A stretch of DNA of 64,000 bases from Planctomyces sp. SH-PL14 (GTDB lineage: Bacteria; Planctomycetota; Planctomycetia; Planctomycetales; Planctomycetaceae). Position 1 is the stretch's first letter. Every line of letters starts with the position of its first letter. Both the position numbers and the translations under genes were made by a program. The notes under the pieces are model-generated. The model was not told the DNA's origin and did not search any database. It saw only the letters and a program-made list of their open reading frames with translations. The stretch is taken from NCBI RefSeq assembly GCF_001610835.1, contig NZ_CP011270.1, positions 2,374,001-2,438,000 of the forward strand. The letters run 5' to 3'. Below are positions 25,369 through 32,795 of the stretch, piece by piece.

Positions 25369-27552
25369 ATGCCCAACGTTCAGCTTCCCGATGGCACCGT
25401 CAAATCGTATCCGGCGGGCTCCTCGGCTCTTGATGTCGCCCGCTCCATTTCCGAACGGCTCGCCAAGGCGACCATCGCCGCCCAGGTCGACGGCACCACC
25501 GTCGACGCCATGCGGCCCCTCGAAGACCTCAGCGCCTCCGATCCGATCCCGCTCAAACTGATGACCGACAAGGACCCGGCGGCCCTCGGCGTCCTGCGGC
25601 ACTCCTGCGCCCACATCATGGCCCGGGCGGTCATGCGGCTTTACGAAGGGGTTGGCCTGGCCTTCGGCCCGACCACCGGCAACGGCTTCTATTACGACTT
25701 CGACCTGAAGCAGAAAATCAGCGAAGAAGACTTTCCCCGGATCGAACAGGAGATGGCGAACATCATCGCCGAAGGGGAAGCCTTCGAGCGGTTTTCGCTC
25801 TCCAGGGCCGATGCCGTCAAGCTTTGCCAGGACCTGAAGCAGGACCTGAAGGTCGAGCACGTCTCAACCGGCCTGGCCGACCATTCGACCCTGAGCTTCT
25901 ACCGCCAGGGGGAATTCGTCGACCTCTGCCGCGGCCCGCACATTCCGGACGCCAGCAAGGTCAAGGCCTTCAAGCTCGTCAGCGTCGCCGGCTCCTACTG
26001 GAAGGGGGACGCCGCCAACAAGCAGCTCCAGCGGCTCTACGGGACTGCGTTCTTCGACAAGAAGGACCAGGAGACCTACCTCAACCAGATCGAGGAAGCC
26101 AAGCGCCGCGACCACCGCGTCCTCGGCAAACAGCACGGCCTCTTTACCATCTCCAACGACGTCGGTCAGGGACTCTGCCTGTGGCTCCCCAAGGGGGCGA
26201 CCATCCGCGCCACCCTCGAAGAGTTCATCAAGGCGGAGCTCCTTCGCCGCGGGTATGAGCCGGTCTACTCGCCCCACATCGGCCGGGTCGAGATGTACGA
26301 GACCAGCGGCCACTTCCCGTACTACCGCGAGTCCCAGTTCCCGCCGCTGTTCGGCCACCCCGCCGGCCAGACCGTCGACCACTGGAAGACCCGCCTCGGC
26401 GAAGACAAGCTGTCCCCGGAAGACGAAACCAAGCTCAAGCAGTCGTGCAACGTCTGCGGCTGCGAGTTCCACGACTACCCGGCCAGTGGTTCCAAGGAAG
26501 ACCGCCTCGCTTATCTCTCGAAGTGGGAGAAGCAGCAGGAGCGGTACCTCCTGAAGCCGATGAACTGCCCGCACCACGTGCAGATGTACAAGGCCCAGCC
26601 GCGGAGCTACCGCGACCTGCCGGTCCGGCTGGCGGAGTTCGGGACTGTCTATCGCCACGAGCAGTCGGGCGAACTGAACGGGATGCTCCGCGTCCGCGGC
26701 CTGACCCAGGACGACGCGCACCTCTTCTGCACCCCCGAGCAGGTCGAGCAGGAGTTCAAGGACACCCTCGGCCTCGTGAAGTACGTCCTCTCGGCGGTCG
26801 GTCTGACCGACTACCGGGTCCAGCTCTCCTCCCGCGATCCGAACTCCGACAAGTACGTCGGTTCGCCCGAGCTCTGGAACCGTGCCGAGGAGACCCTCCG
26901 CAAGGTCCTCCAGGAGACCGGCCTGCCGTTCACCGAGTGCCAGGGAGAGGCGGCGTTCTACGGCCCCAAGACCGACTTCATGGTCCGGGACGCGATCGGC
27001 CGCGAGTGGCAGCTCGGGACCGTGCAGCTCGACTACAACCTGCCGGAGCGGTTCCAGCTGGAGTACGTCGGAGCGGACAACACCACCCACCGGCCGGTCA
27101 TGATCCACCGGGCCCCGTTCGGCTCGATGGAGCGGTTCTGCGGAATGCTGATCGAGCACTTCGCGGCGGCCTTCCCGCTGTGGCTTGCGCCGGAGCAGAT
27201 CCGGATCCTCGGCCTCAACGACGACATCCTGCCGTACTGCCAGGAGATCCAGGCGAAGTTCCGGGCGGCCGGCTTCCGGGTCTCGATCGATACCCAGAGC
27301 GCGAACGTCAAAAAGAAGATCCGCGACGCCCAGCTCGACCTCGTCCCCTACATGCTCGTCGTGGGAGCGAAGGACAAGGAGCAGGGGGGAGTGTCGGTCC
27401 GCGACCGGATCGACGGCGACAAGGGCTTCATGACCACCGAAGCCGCGCTCGCCAAGCTCGTTGAGGAACGGGACAACCGCGTCATCCGCCAGGTCCAGAA
27501 GAGCACTCTCCCGGCGACCGGCAGCGATTCGGCCGAGGGGAATGAGTACTAG
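25369..27552 (+). CDS. thrS: Threonyl-tRNA synthetase
   Basis: A 727-residue ThrS. Domains: TGS (1-65), editing domain with HSCAH (His78, His82) and a later CRGPH, class II catalytic core with [28 protein letters not shown] and [13 protein letters not shown], and the C-terminal anticodon-binding domain. Zn ligands (Cys of MNCP, His of DDAH, His of MIHR) are present. Between motif 1 and MNCPHH is an insertion of about 60 residues (around 335-395) holding Cys360, 363 and 365 in CNVCGCEFH, absent from the E. coli type. Attaches Thr to tRNA and edits Ser-tRNA. ATG 25369. Confidence 0.97.
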   Translation: MPNVQLPDGTVKSYPAGSSALDVARSISERLAKATIAAQVDGTTVDAMRPLEDLSASDPIPLKLMTDKDPAALGVLRHSCAHIMARAVMRLYEGVGLAFGPTTGNGFYYDFDLKQKISEEDFPRIEQEMANIIAEGEAFERFSLSRADAVKLCQDLKQDLKVEHVSTGLADHSTLSFYRQGEFVDLCRGPHIPDASKVKAFKLVSVAGSYWKGDAANKQLQRLYGTAFFDKKDQETYLNQIEEAKRRDHRVLGKQHGLFTISNDVGQGLCLWLPKGATIRATLEEFIKAELLRRGYEPVYSPHIGRVEMYETSGHFPYYRESQFPPLFGHPAGQTVDHWKTRLGEDKLSPEDETKLKQSCNVCGCEFHDYPASGSKEDRLAYLSKWEKQQERYLLKPMNCPHHVQMYKAQPRSYRDLPVRLAEFGTVYRHEQSGELNGMLRVRGLTQDDAHLFCTPEQVEQEFKDTLGLVKYVLSAVGLTDYRVQLSSRDPNSDKYVGSPELWNRAEETLRKVLQETGLPFTECQGEAAFYGPKTDFMVRDAIGREWQLGTVQLDYNLPERFQLEYVGADNTTHRPVMIHRAPFGSMERFCGMLIEHFAAAFPLWLAPEQIRILGLNDDILPYCQEIQAKFRAAGFRVSIDTQSANVKKKIRDAQLDLVPYMLVVGAKDKEQGGVSVRDRIDGDKGFMTTEAALAKLVEERDNRVIRQVQKSTLPATGSDSAEGNEY

Positions 27553-27591
27553 GCCGCGATTGAGAGCGGATTTCCAAAGACGCCCACCGAT

Positions 27592-27653
27592 ACTAGCCCG
27601 AAGCGCGAGTGAGGGAATTGCACGTCTCGTGCCTCGCTCGCGCGTCGGACTGG
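27592..27653. repeat. CCCGAAGCGC hairpin (REP-like), copy 2
   Basis: Left arm ACTAGCCCGAAGCGCGAGTG, right arm GCCTCGCTCGCGCGTCGGAC; more diverged than the other two copies. Lies 40 bases after the thrS stop. The rest of the gap to 27894 shows no further structure. Confidence 0.7.
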
Positions 27654-27894
27654 TGGGAGTTTTCCGACAGGCCTACGCTTGCTGGAATCAACGTCTCGTG
27701 AGACTTGGGGCTGGACGCGGAAGTGTTCAAGAAGGGAACGCGACACGATATCCTTGGTGCTCGCTCAAGAGTGATACGCAAGTTGTAGGGCACACCTCCG
27801 TGCCGGGTGACGCTGGAGCGTCGCGATAATTGCTCGGGCTGATAGTCATCCGATCTTTTTCACTAGGTTGCTGTGGCCAGTACAGGATTTCCTT

Positions 27895-28182
27895 GTGATA
27901 ACGACTGTAAGTAAGCCGCTCATGGTCCTGTTTCTCGTAGGCGGCGTGTTCGCGACTGACACGGTCCGGCTGGCGTTCATGCAAAAGCCGAACTGGGCAT
28001 CCCCATTGAATCTGGCGATGCTGTTTGGCGGCGGAGCCTTGTTGCTCTGGAACGTCTTCATGTACCGCAAGGCCACGATCGTCGATTCCGAATTCCCGAA
28101 GACTCGAGTCGACCGGTACGCCAAGCCGGTCGTGGCTTCCATCTGCTTTGTCGTGGGGGCGGCGATGGCCCTGTTCCGGTAA
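27895..28182 (+). CDS. Small membrane protein, unknown function
   Basis: No recognised family. About 95 residues with three hydrophobic segments (LMVLFLVGGVFATDTV, LNLAMLFGGGALLLWNVFMY, PVVASICFVVGAAMALF). GTG 27895 has AGGA about 8 bases upstream; an ATG at 27922 and a TTG at 27868 are alternatives. A short intergenic space (39 bases) leads to the next small gene, which has a strong ribosome binding site; the two may be co-transcribed. Confidence 0.5.
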   Translation: MITTVSKPLMVLFLVGGVFATDTVRLAFMQKPNWASPLNLAMLFGGGALLLWNVFMYRKATIVDSEFPKTRVDRYAKPVVASICFVVGAAMALFR

Positions 28183-28221
28183 TTTGCGACGCCGGTTCGC
28201 CAACAACTCGGGGAGGGGAGA

Positions 28222-28530
28222 ATGACAGGCAAACGAGAATTCCGCTGGCGACGCACGCCATTCTTCTGGCTCTATGGAAGTGTCGTCATTGATTTCGACA
28301 GCCGGCGGATTCGATTCGAGAATTGTCTTCGCACATCGGGCTTCTGGAACCTGTTTCCGATGCGCGAGGCGGAATGCGGATTCGATGACATCCAGAGTTT
28401 CGAGACTTACGAGCAGGGCGGGTATCGTTGCGGCGCGCTCGTGACATCGGTCGGCCGAAACGTCTTCATGGATGCCGATATCAAGGACTTTGACGCACTC
28501 ATCGCCGACCTCCGTCGGTGCGTCTCCTGA
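28222..28530 (+). CDS. Small protein of unknown function
   Basis: ATG 28222 is preceded by GGGGAGGGGAGA, a strong ribosome binding site. The 102-residue product starts with a basic, aromatic stretch (RWRRTPFFWLYGSVVIDFDS) followed by a mixed alpha/beta region with GFDDIQSFETYEQGGYRCGA. The strand-turn pattern looks like a small PH-like or bacterial signalling domain, but this is a guess. It converges with the DUF1559-like gene. Confidence 0.6.
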   Translation: MTGKREFRWRRTPFFWLYGSVVIDFDSRRIRFENCLRTSGFWNLFPMREAECGFDDIQSFETYEQGGYRCGALVTSVGRNVFMDADIKDFDALIADLRRCVS

Positions 28531-28636
28531 GTGCCCTCAGCGACGGCCACGAACCGAGCCCGTGCTTCATGCCGCCTGCGGGCTGGAAGGCATGCCGATC
28601 CGTGACTCGACGATCTGAGTCAGGACACCGTTCGAG

Positions 28637-29686
28637 TCAGTCGAACGGTCTCTTTTCGTTTCCGTCGACGGTCAGGATCGCCCGGAGAACGGCGGGGTCG
28701 GTTTTCGAGGTCAAGTTCTTGACACTGGAGTCGACCATCAGGACGTTTGGCCCCCCGGGATGGGTGGCCGAGAGGATCCCTTCGGAGCGTCCAAGGTGTG
28801 CGCTCGGGAGGTTGATTCCAACTGGAACGATGTCGACATCGACGTCCCGTGGTTCCGTCCAGACGACGTTCTGCCCACAGGCTTCGACGATCATGGCGGT
28901 GTTCGACATTCCATCCGGAGCACTGCCCAAACGCCAGCGATCGAGACCGTCCTTTCCAAAGACAGTGCGAGAGCCCGTGGCGGCCAGATAGGCTGTCCAG
29001 ACACGACCGCGGGCGTCGATCGGCCGCTCATTCGCGGGACAGCGATAAGGAGTCTTTCCCTCGTTCGTGACGGAAGCGTTCTCGTCCGAATCCCACGTCG
29101 CGTCGTCGCGGTAGCGTTCACGAAGGGCAGACGCTTCAAGAAACGGAAGCAATTCGACTCTCCAGCTTCGTTCGATGTCGTTCTCCGCGACAAGTCGCGT
29201 TGGGAAGAGCCGTCCCTCATGGATCTCGGCGTAGATATGCGTGGCGATCCCGATCACTTTCATCTGATTGCGACAGGTCCAAAAGTAGCCCAGCGATCGG
29301 GGGGAGACGTGGCCTGCCATCCAGAGGAGAAGGATCGGTCCGACAACGCTCCACGTTCCCACGATGCCCCTCTTTGAGCGAGGATTCCGGCGAACGTGGA
29401 CGAGCGACGCGCCCGCGAGGAGATAGCAGCTGAGGAAGTTCGTCCAGGCGATCCCTTCTCGAAGGAACGTGTCCTGCGGCAACTCCGGATAGCGGGGATA
29501 TCGGTGCCACCGGTCGAAGAGCACGAACGCCGTTCCCAGCAGCGCGGCCAGAAGCCAGGGCCAACGGTCGCGGCTGCGCCACAGGCCATGCAGGCAGATC
29601 AGGAGTGCGATCAGAGCCAGAGCCGTGATCGATCCCAGCCGCAGGTGCTCGGGGAGGATCGTGGGGCGGACCGGATAGGCGTACAT
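28637..29686 (-). CDS. DUF1559-like protein with multi-pass membrane N-terminus (paralog 1)
   Basis: A 349-residue protein. About five hydrophobic segments fill residues 15-140 (SITALALIALLICLHGLW, WPWLLAALLGTAFVLF, TNFLSCYLLAGASLV, SVVGPILLLWMAGHV). The rest is the DUF1559 type: NQMKVIGIATHIYAE, SWRVELLPFLE, DGMSNTAMIVEACGQNVVWT, and an end with THPGGPNVLMVDSSVKNL, a variant of the H-X9-DG motif with Ser for Gly. Usual DUF1559 proteins begin with a single prepilin-like helix, which is missing here. A paralog follows 50 bases upstream on the same strand. Confidence 0.78.
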   Translation of the reverse strand: MYAYPVRPTILPEHLRLGSITALALIALLICLHGLWRSRDRWPWLLAALLGTAFVLFDRWHRYPRYPELPQDTFLREGIAWTNFLSCYLLAGASLVHVRRNPRSKRGIVGTWSVVGPILLLWMAGHVSPRSLGYFWTCRNQMKVIGIATHIYAEIHEGRLFPTRLVAENDIERSWRVELLPFLEASALRERYRDDATWDSDENASVTNEGKTPYRCPANERPIDARGRVWTAYLAATGSRTVFGKDGLDRWRLGSAPDGMSNTAMIVEACGQNVVWTEPRDVDVDIVPVGINLPSAHLGRSEGILSATHPGGPNVLMVDSSVKNLTSKTDPAVLRAILTVDGNEKRPFD

Positions 29687-29736
29687 CGCCGTGCCTCCCG
29701 AGTGCGAAGGGGGCCGAGGGACATCGGGAACCGCAG

Positions 29737-30795
29737 TCAGTCGAAGCGTACCGATTCCCCTCCGTCGATTGTCAGCATGGCCTTGAGGACTTCGGGATCG
29801 GTGTCGGCGGACAGACGCCGGACCGCGCCGTCACCCGTGAGAACGGCGGCGGCGCCGGACGGGTCGTGAGACGAAAGGAGGCCGGCCGATTCCCCTCGCC
29901 GCACTCCGGGGAGATTGACGCCCAGCGGGACGGTGTCGACATCAAGGTCCCGCGGCTCCGTCCAGACGACATTCTGACCGCAGGCTTCGACCAGCATGGC
30001 CGTGTTCGAGATACCGTCGCGGATGTCGTCGAAACGCCGCTCCCGCCCTGCTCCGGCGGTCGGTGTCGGGAAGAAGGCCGAGGACCCGGTACAAGCGAGG
30101 AATGCGGTGTAGGACCGGTTCCGGTCGTCGGTGCGGATGACGTTGTTCGGGCAGTAGTACGGATGGCGGGGTGTCTGGGCAAGGGGCTCGTTCGCCGGAG
30201 CGTCCCATGTCTGATCGTCTTCGTACCGCTTTCGAAGGGGCTGCCGTTCCAGGAAGGGGAGCAGTTCGACGCGCCAGGTGCGGGGAGGTTCGTTGTCCGA
30301 ACTTAGGGTCGTTTGCATGAGAAGCTCGTCATGGGCCTCAGCATCAAGGTGAATGGCAATGCCAGCGGAGCGAAGGTGATCTGAGCAGGCATTCTGCCGA
30401 GCGTGTTCCTCTGGATGGACCGACGTAGGAATCATCCACCAGACAAGACCGATGAGCGTTGCCACGCTGGCCAGTCCCTCAACGACGGAGACGTGGCCAT
30501 GAATTGCCTGGGCGGGGAGGATCGTCAACAGCCAGAAAATCGTCAGGATTGCGGTCGCGCCGACCCAGCGTTCGAGTTGTGTCCAGAACGTCAGCGCTGG
30601 TGACACGTCCCAGACCGCGAAGACCCCGGCAAGGGTTACGCTCACCGAGAACGCGAGGAGCCAGAGGAGTCCGCCACGCGGCAGACGCAGGACTCTGGCG
30701 GAGATCCCCGCCGCGATCGCCACTCCGACAACGATCAGGATGATCCGCTGAATGACGTCGGAGCTGAGCGGGAAGAGGGGAGGGTAGGAGTACAC
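29737..30795 (-). CDS. DUF1559-like protein with multi-pass membrane N-terminus (paralog 2)
   Basis: The 352-residue product has the same plan as its neighbour: N-terminal hydrophobic segments (IILIVVGVAIAAGISARVL, LLWLLAFSVSVTLAGVFAVW, AILTIFWLLTILPAQAI, ATLIGLVWWMIP), then SAGIAIHLDAEAH, TWRVELLPFLERQPLRKRY, and DGISNTAMLVEACGQNVVWT, nearly identical to the paralog. Its end, SSHDPSGAAAVLTGDGAVRRL, keeps DG but has two extra residues between His and Asp. Tandem duplication is clear. Function unknown; DUF1559 proteins are thought to be surface or secreted pseudopilins. Confidence 0.78.
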   Translation of the reverse strand: MYSYPPLFPLSSDVIQRIILIVVGVAIAAGISARVLRLPRGGLLWLLAFSVSVTLAGVFAVWDVSPALTFWTQLERWVGATAILTIFWLLTILPAQAIHGHVSVVEGLASVATLIGLVWWMIPTSVHPEEHARQNACSDHLRSAGIAIHLDAEAHDELLMQTTLSSDNEPPRTWRVELLPFLERQPLRKRYEDDQTWDAPANEPLAQTPRHPYYCPNNVIRTDDRNRSYTAFLACTGSSAFFPTPTAGAGRERRFDDIRDGISNTAMLVEACGQNVVWTEPRDLDVDTVPLGVNLPGVRRGESAGLLSSHDPSGAAAVLTGDGAVRRLSADTDPEVLKAMLTIDGGESVRFD

Positions 30796-31155
30796 AGGCG
30801 GGCCCCAGGCGAGAGAGGTCTTCGTCTTCGATCTTACGTGGCTGGGCCCGGCAGGTACGAAGAGAAAGTCGGGAGCCGCCGCGCGAAGGGCTTCGGGGCT
30901 TTGCGGTTCGACCGGACTGACCGAGCCGCGGCGGGCGCGCCATCTCCGGTTGTGACGACTGTGAGCCGGTGTTGCCCGCCGGGCTCACGTTGCATTTGGG
31001 CAGCAGTGCTTCAACCTGGTGACACGCATGGGGGTTGCGACGTGGCGTAGGAAAGTTGTTGCCTGCTCGCCACATGAGGCCATGCGAGCGGAGGATCGCG
31101 CGGAGGCGCGGAGTGTCGTTGTTGATTTGCTTTATTTCATTTGGGGAGAACGCTT
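30796..31155. other. Gene-free region before the pilin-like duplication
   Basis: No credible gene. A hairpin GTGAGCCGG/CCGGGCTCAC spans 30961-30988 without a T tract. Nothing else seen. Confidence 0.4.
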
Positions 31156-31283
31156 TGCGGTGTTGCGTGAAAGTGGGTGTCAAGAATTCTTGGCGCGCTT
31201 GGCCCGAGTGGCATTCACGCTGCTTTACATCTCCTGCATCACCCAACCCACCACTGCAAGTGACACACAAAGGTTCGATTGCC

Positions 31284-31562
31284 ATGACTCGCCTCCTCAA
31301 CGCTCTTGTTCGCGACGAAGCCGGTTTCATCGTTTCGGCTGAACTGGTCCTGGTCGCTTCGATCGCCGTCCTCGGACTGGTTGTCGGCCTGAGCGAAGTC
31401 TCCCTCAACGTGAACAACGAACTCGAAGACGTCGGTTCGGCCTTCGCCTCGATCGATCAGGGCTACTGCGTCGAAGGGCTGAGCGGCCACAAGGGGAAGA
31501 GCAAGGGAAGCCACTTCCAGGACTGCCAGGACTTCTGTGCCGGCCAGTACGACGTGCAGTAA
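31284..31562 (+). CDS. Small pilin-like protein, copy 1
   Basis: ATG 31284 has AAAGG 10 bases upstream. The 92-residue protein begins MTRLLNALVRDEAGF, with a charged lead, Gly, then a hydrophobic helix IVSAELVLVASIAVLGLVVG containing a Glu, the layout of Flp/type IV pilin-like proteins cleaved after Gly; the Glu is one place further in than usual for Flp. A short helix with NVNNELEDVGSAFASIDQGY follows. The C-terminus has a basic Gly/Ser/Lys patch and three Cys. I recall similar small proteins from planctomycete genomes, often misnamed. Likely inserted in the inner membrane and possibly assembled into a fibre. Longer in-frame openings upstream are not coding. Confidence 0.75.
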   Translation: MTRLLNALVRDEAGFIVSAELVLVASIAVLGLVVGLSEVSLNVNNELEDVGSAFASIDQGYCVEGLSGHKGKSKGSHFQDCQDFCAGQYDVQ

Positions 31563-31600
31563 TTGAGAATCGGCAGTGTGCCGGTGGTGGTGACCCGCTG

Positions 31601-31627
31601 GCGTCCGGTCCAGATCAGACCGGACGC
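31601..31627 (+). other. Hairpin after pilin-like copy 1
   Basis: GCGTCCGGTC-CAGATCA-GACCGGACGC, a perfect 10-bp stem, 38 bases after the stop. No T tract, so more likely an RNA-stabilising or processing hairpin than a terminator. Absent after copy 2. Confidence 0.6.
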
Positions 31628-31820
31628 CTTCAGGTTCCCATGATGGTCGAAGACTCACTCGCTTCGTCCTTCTTCCTCCGGCCCGACCCGATCCGATGCA
31701 GACGCCAGCCTCCCGGGCTTCGGACTTAGATCACCCGAGAGTTTCAGGGGACTGCCAACGCGGGGAGCATCACTCACCCCGCCCGACATCGCCGACTCGA
31801 CTTGCCGTCGAATTCTCCAA

Positions 31821-31853
31821 CGAGGCCCGGATCTCTCCGGGCCTCGTTTCTTT
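31821..31853 (+). terminator. Rho-independent terminator of pilin-like unit 1
   Basis: CGAGGCCCGG-ATCTCT-CCGGGCCTCG followed by TTTCTTTG. The same stem ends unit 2. Confidence 0.85.
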
Positions 31854-32298
31854 GCGCGCGGCCTACAGACTTGCGCCGCTCCCATTCGGGCTCGACCGGA
31901 AGGGAGCTTTTGCGCATTGCCGTATGGAACCTGCGATGCGGTCGTCTGTCGTGCCGAGGTTCGATTGTGATGACCCGGCCGTGACGTTGCCGGATGGCGT
32001 CGTGTTGCTGTTTTGCAGCGCCGGGCTCAATGGAAGTCGCTATCGGGACTTGCGTCGTTTGGCCGGAAACATGTGGCGAGGCGACAACGTGGCCATGACG
32101 TGGGCTTCATCACGATGGCTCAGCTCCGAACGTTCGTGGCTGCGGCGTATCTCTCTTTGTGACTGTGGGTTGCGTTGTGGTGTGCAAATGGGTGTCAAGG
32201 ATTCTTGGCGCGCTTGGCCCGAGTGGCATTCAGCCTGCTTTACATCTCCTGCATCACCAACCCACCCACTGCAAGTGACACACAAAGGTTCGATTGCC

Positions 32299-32577
32299 AT
32301 GACTCGCCTCCTCAACGTTCTTGTTCGCGACGAAGCCGGTTTCATCGTTTCGGCTGAACTGGTCCTGGTCGCTTCGATCGCCGTCCTCGGACTGGTTGTC
32401 GGCCTGAGCGAAGTCTCCCTCAACGTGAACAACGAACTCGAAGACGTCGGTTCGGCCTTCGCCTCGATCGACCAGGGCTACTGCGTCGAAGGGCTCAGCG
32501 GCCACAAGGGGAAGAGCAAGGGAAGCCACTTCCAGGATTGCCAGGACTTCTGTGCCGGCCAGTACGACGTTCAGTAG
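32299..32577 (+). CDS. Small pilin-like protein, copy 2
   Basis: Same length (92 residues) and sequence as copy 1 except Ala7 to Val. Four further base differences in the reading frame are silent, so the two copies are held nearly identical by recent duplication, gene conversion or selection. Start ATG 32299 with the same upstream AAAGG; stop TAG at 32575-32577. The membrane helix, the Gly-Phe boundary and the three C-terminal Cys are kept. A terminator follows at 32701. Confidence 0.75.
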   Translation: MTRLLNVLVRDEAGFIVSAELVLVASIAVLGLVVGLSEVSLNVNNELEDVGSAFASIDQGYCVEGLSGHKGKSKGSHFQDCQDFCAGQYDVQ

Positions 32578-32700
32578 TCGAGAGAGGTGGAAGGCTTAAG
32601 GCTGAAGGCGGAAGGTCGAGATCAAACCGGAAGCATTGGCCATAACGACGAACGGAGAATCACTCGCTTCGCTTGTCTTGCCCTCCAACCCCGATTCCAA

Positions 32701-32732
32701 CGAGGCCCGGTTCTGCCGGGCCTCGTCTTTTT
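32701..32732 (+). terminator. Rho-independent terminator of pilin-like unit 2
   Basis: CGAGGCCCGG-TTCTG-CCGGGCCTCG followed by TCTTTTTG. Stem identical to that at 31821, loop different. Also sits before the convergent HlyD gene stop. Confidence 0.88.
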
Positions 32733-32795
32733 GTGCGCCGACCGAGGCCCTCTTCCTTCCGCCTTCAGCCTTCAGTCTGAACCCCTCACGCCTCC

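Larger units (their letters stand above)
31156..32577 (+). repeat. Tandem duplication of a pilin-like gene, period 1015 bp
   Basis: From 31156 to 31562 and from 32171 to 32577 the sequence lines up with a constant offset of 1015 bases and no gap. The upstream 128 bases keep GGGTGTCAAG, TTGGCGCGCTTGGCCCGAGT and ACACACAAAGGTTCGATTGC almost unchanged. The two units each end with a CGAGGCCCGG/CCGGGCCTCG terminator. Confidence 0.9.

Noticed and set aside
31696-32298. Long in-frame extension upstream of pilin-like copy 2
   Set aside because: It covers the terminator of unit 1 and is not conserved in frame with the region before copy 1.
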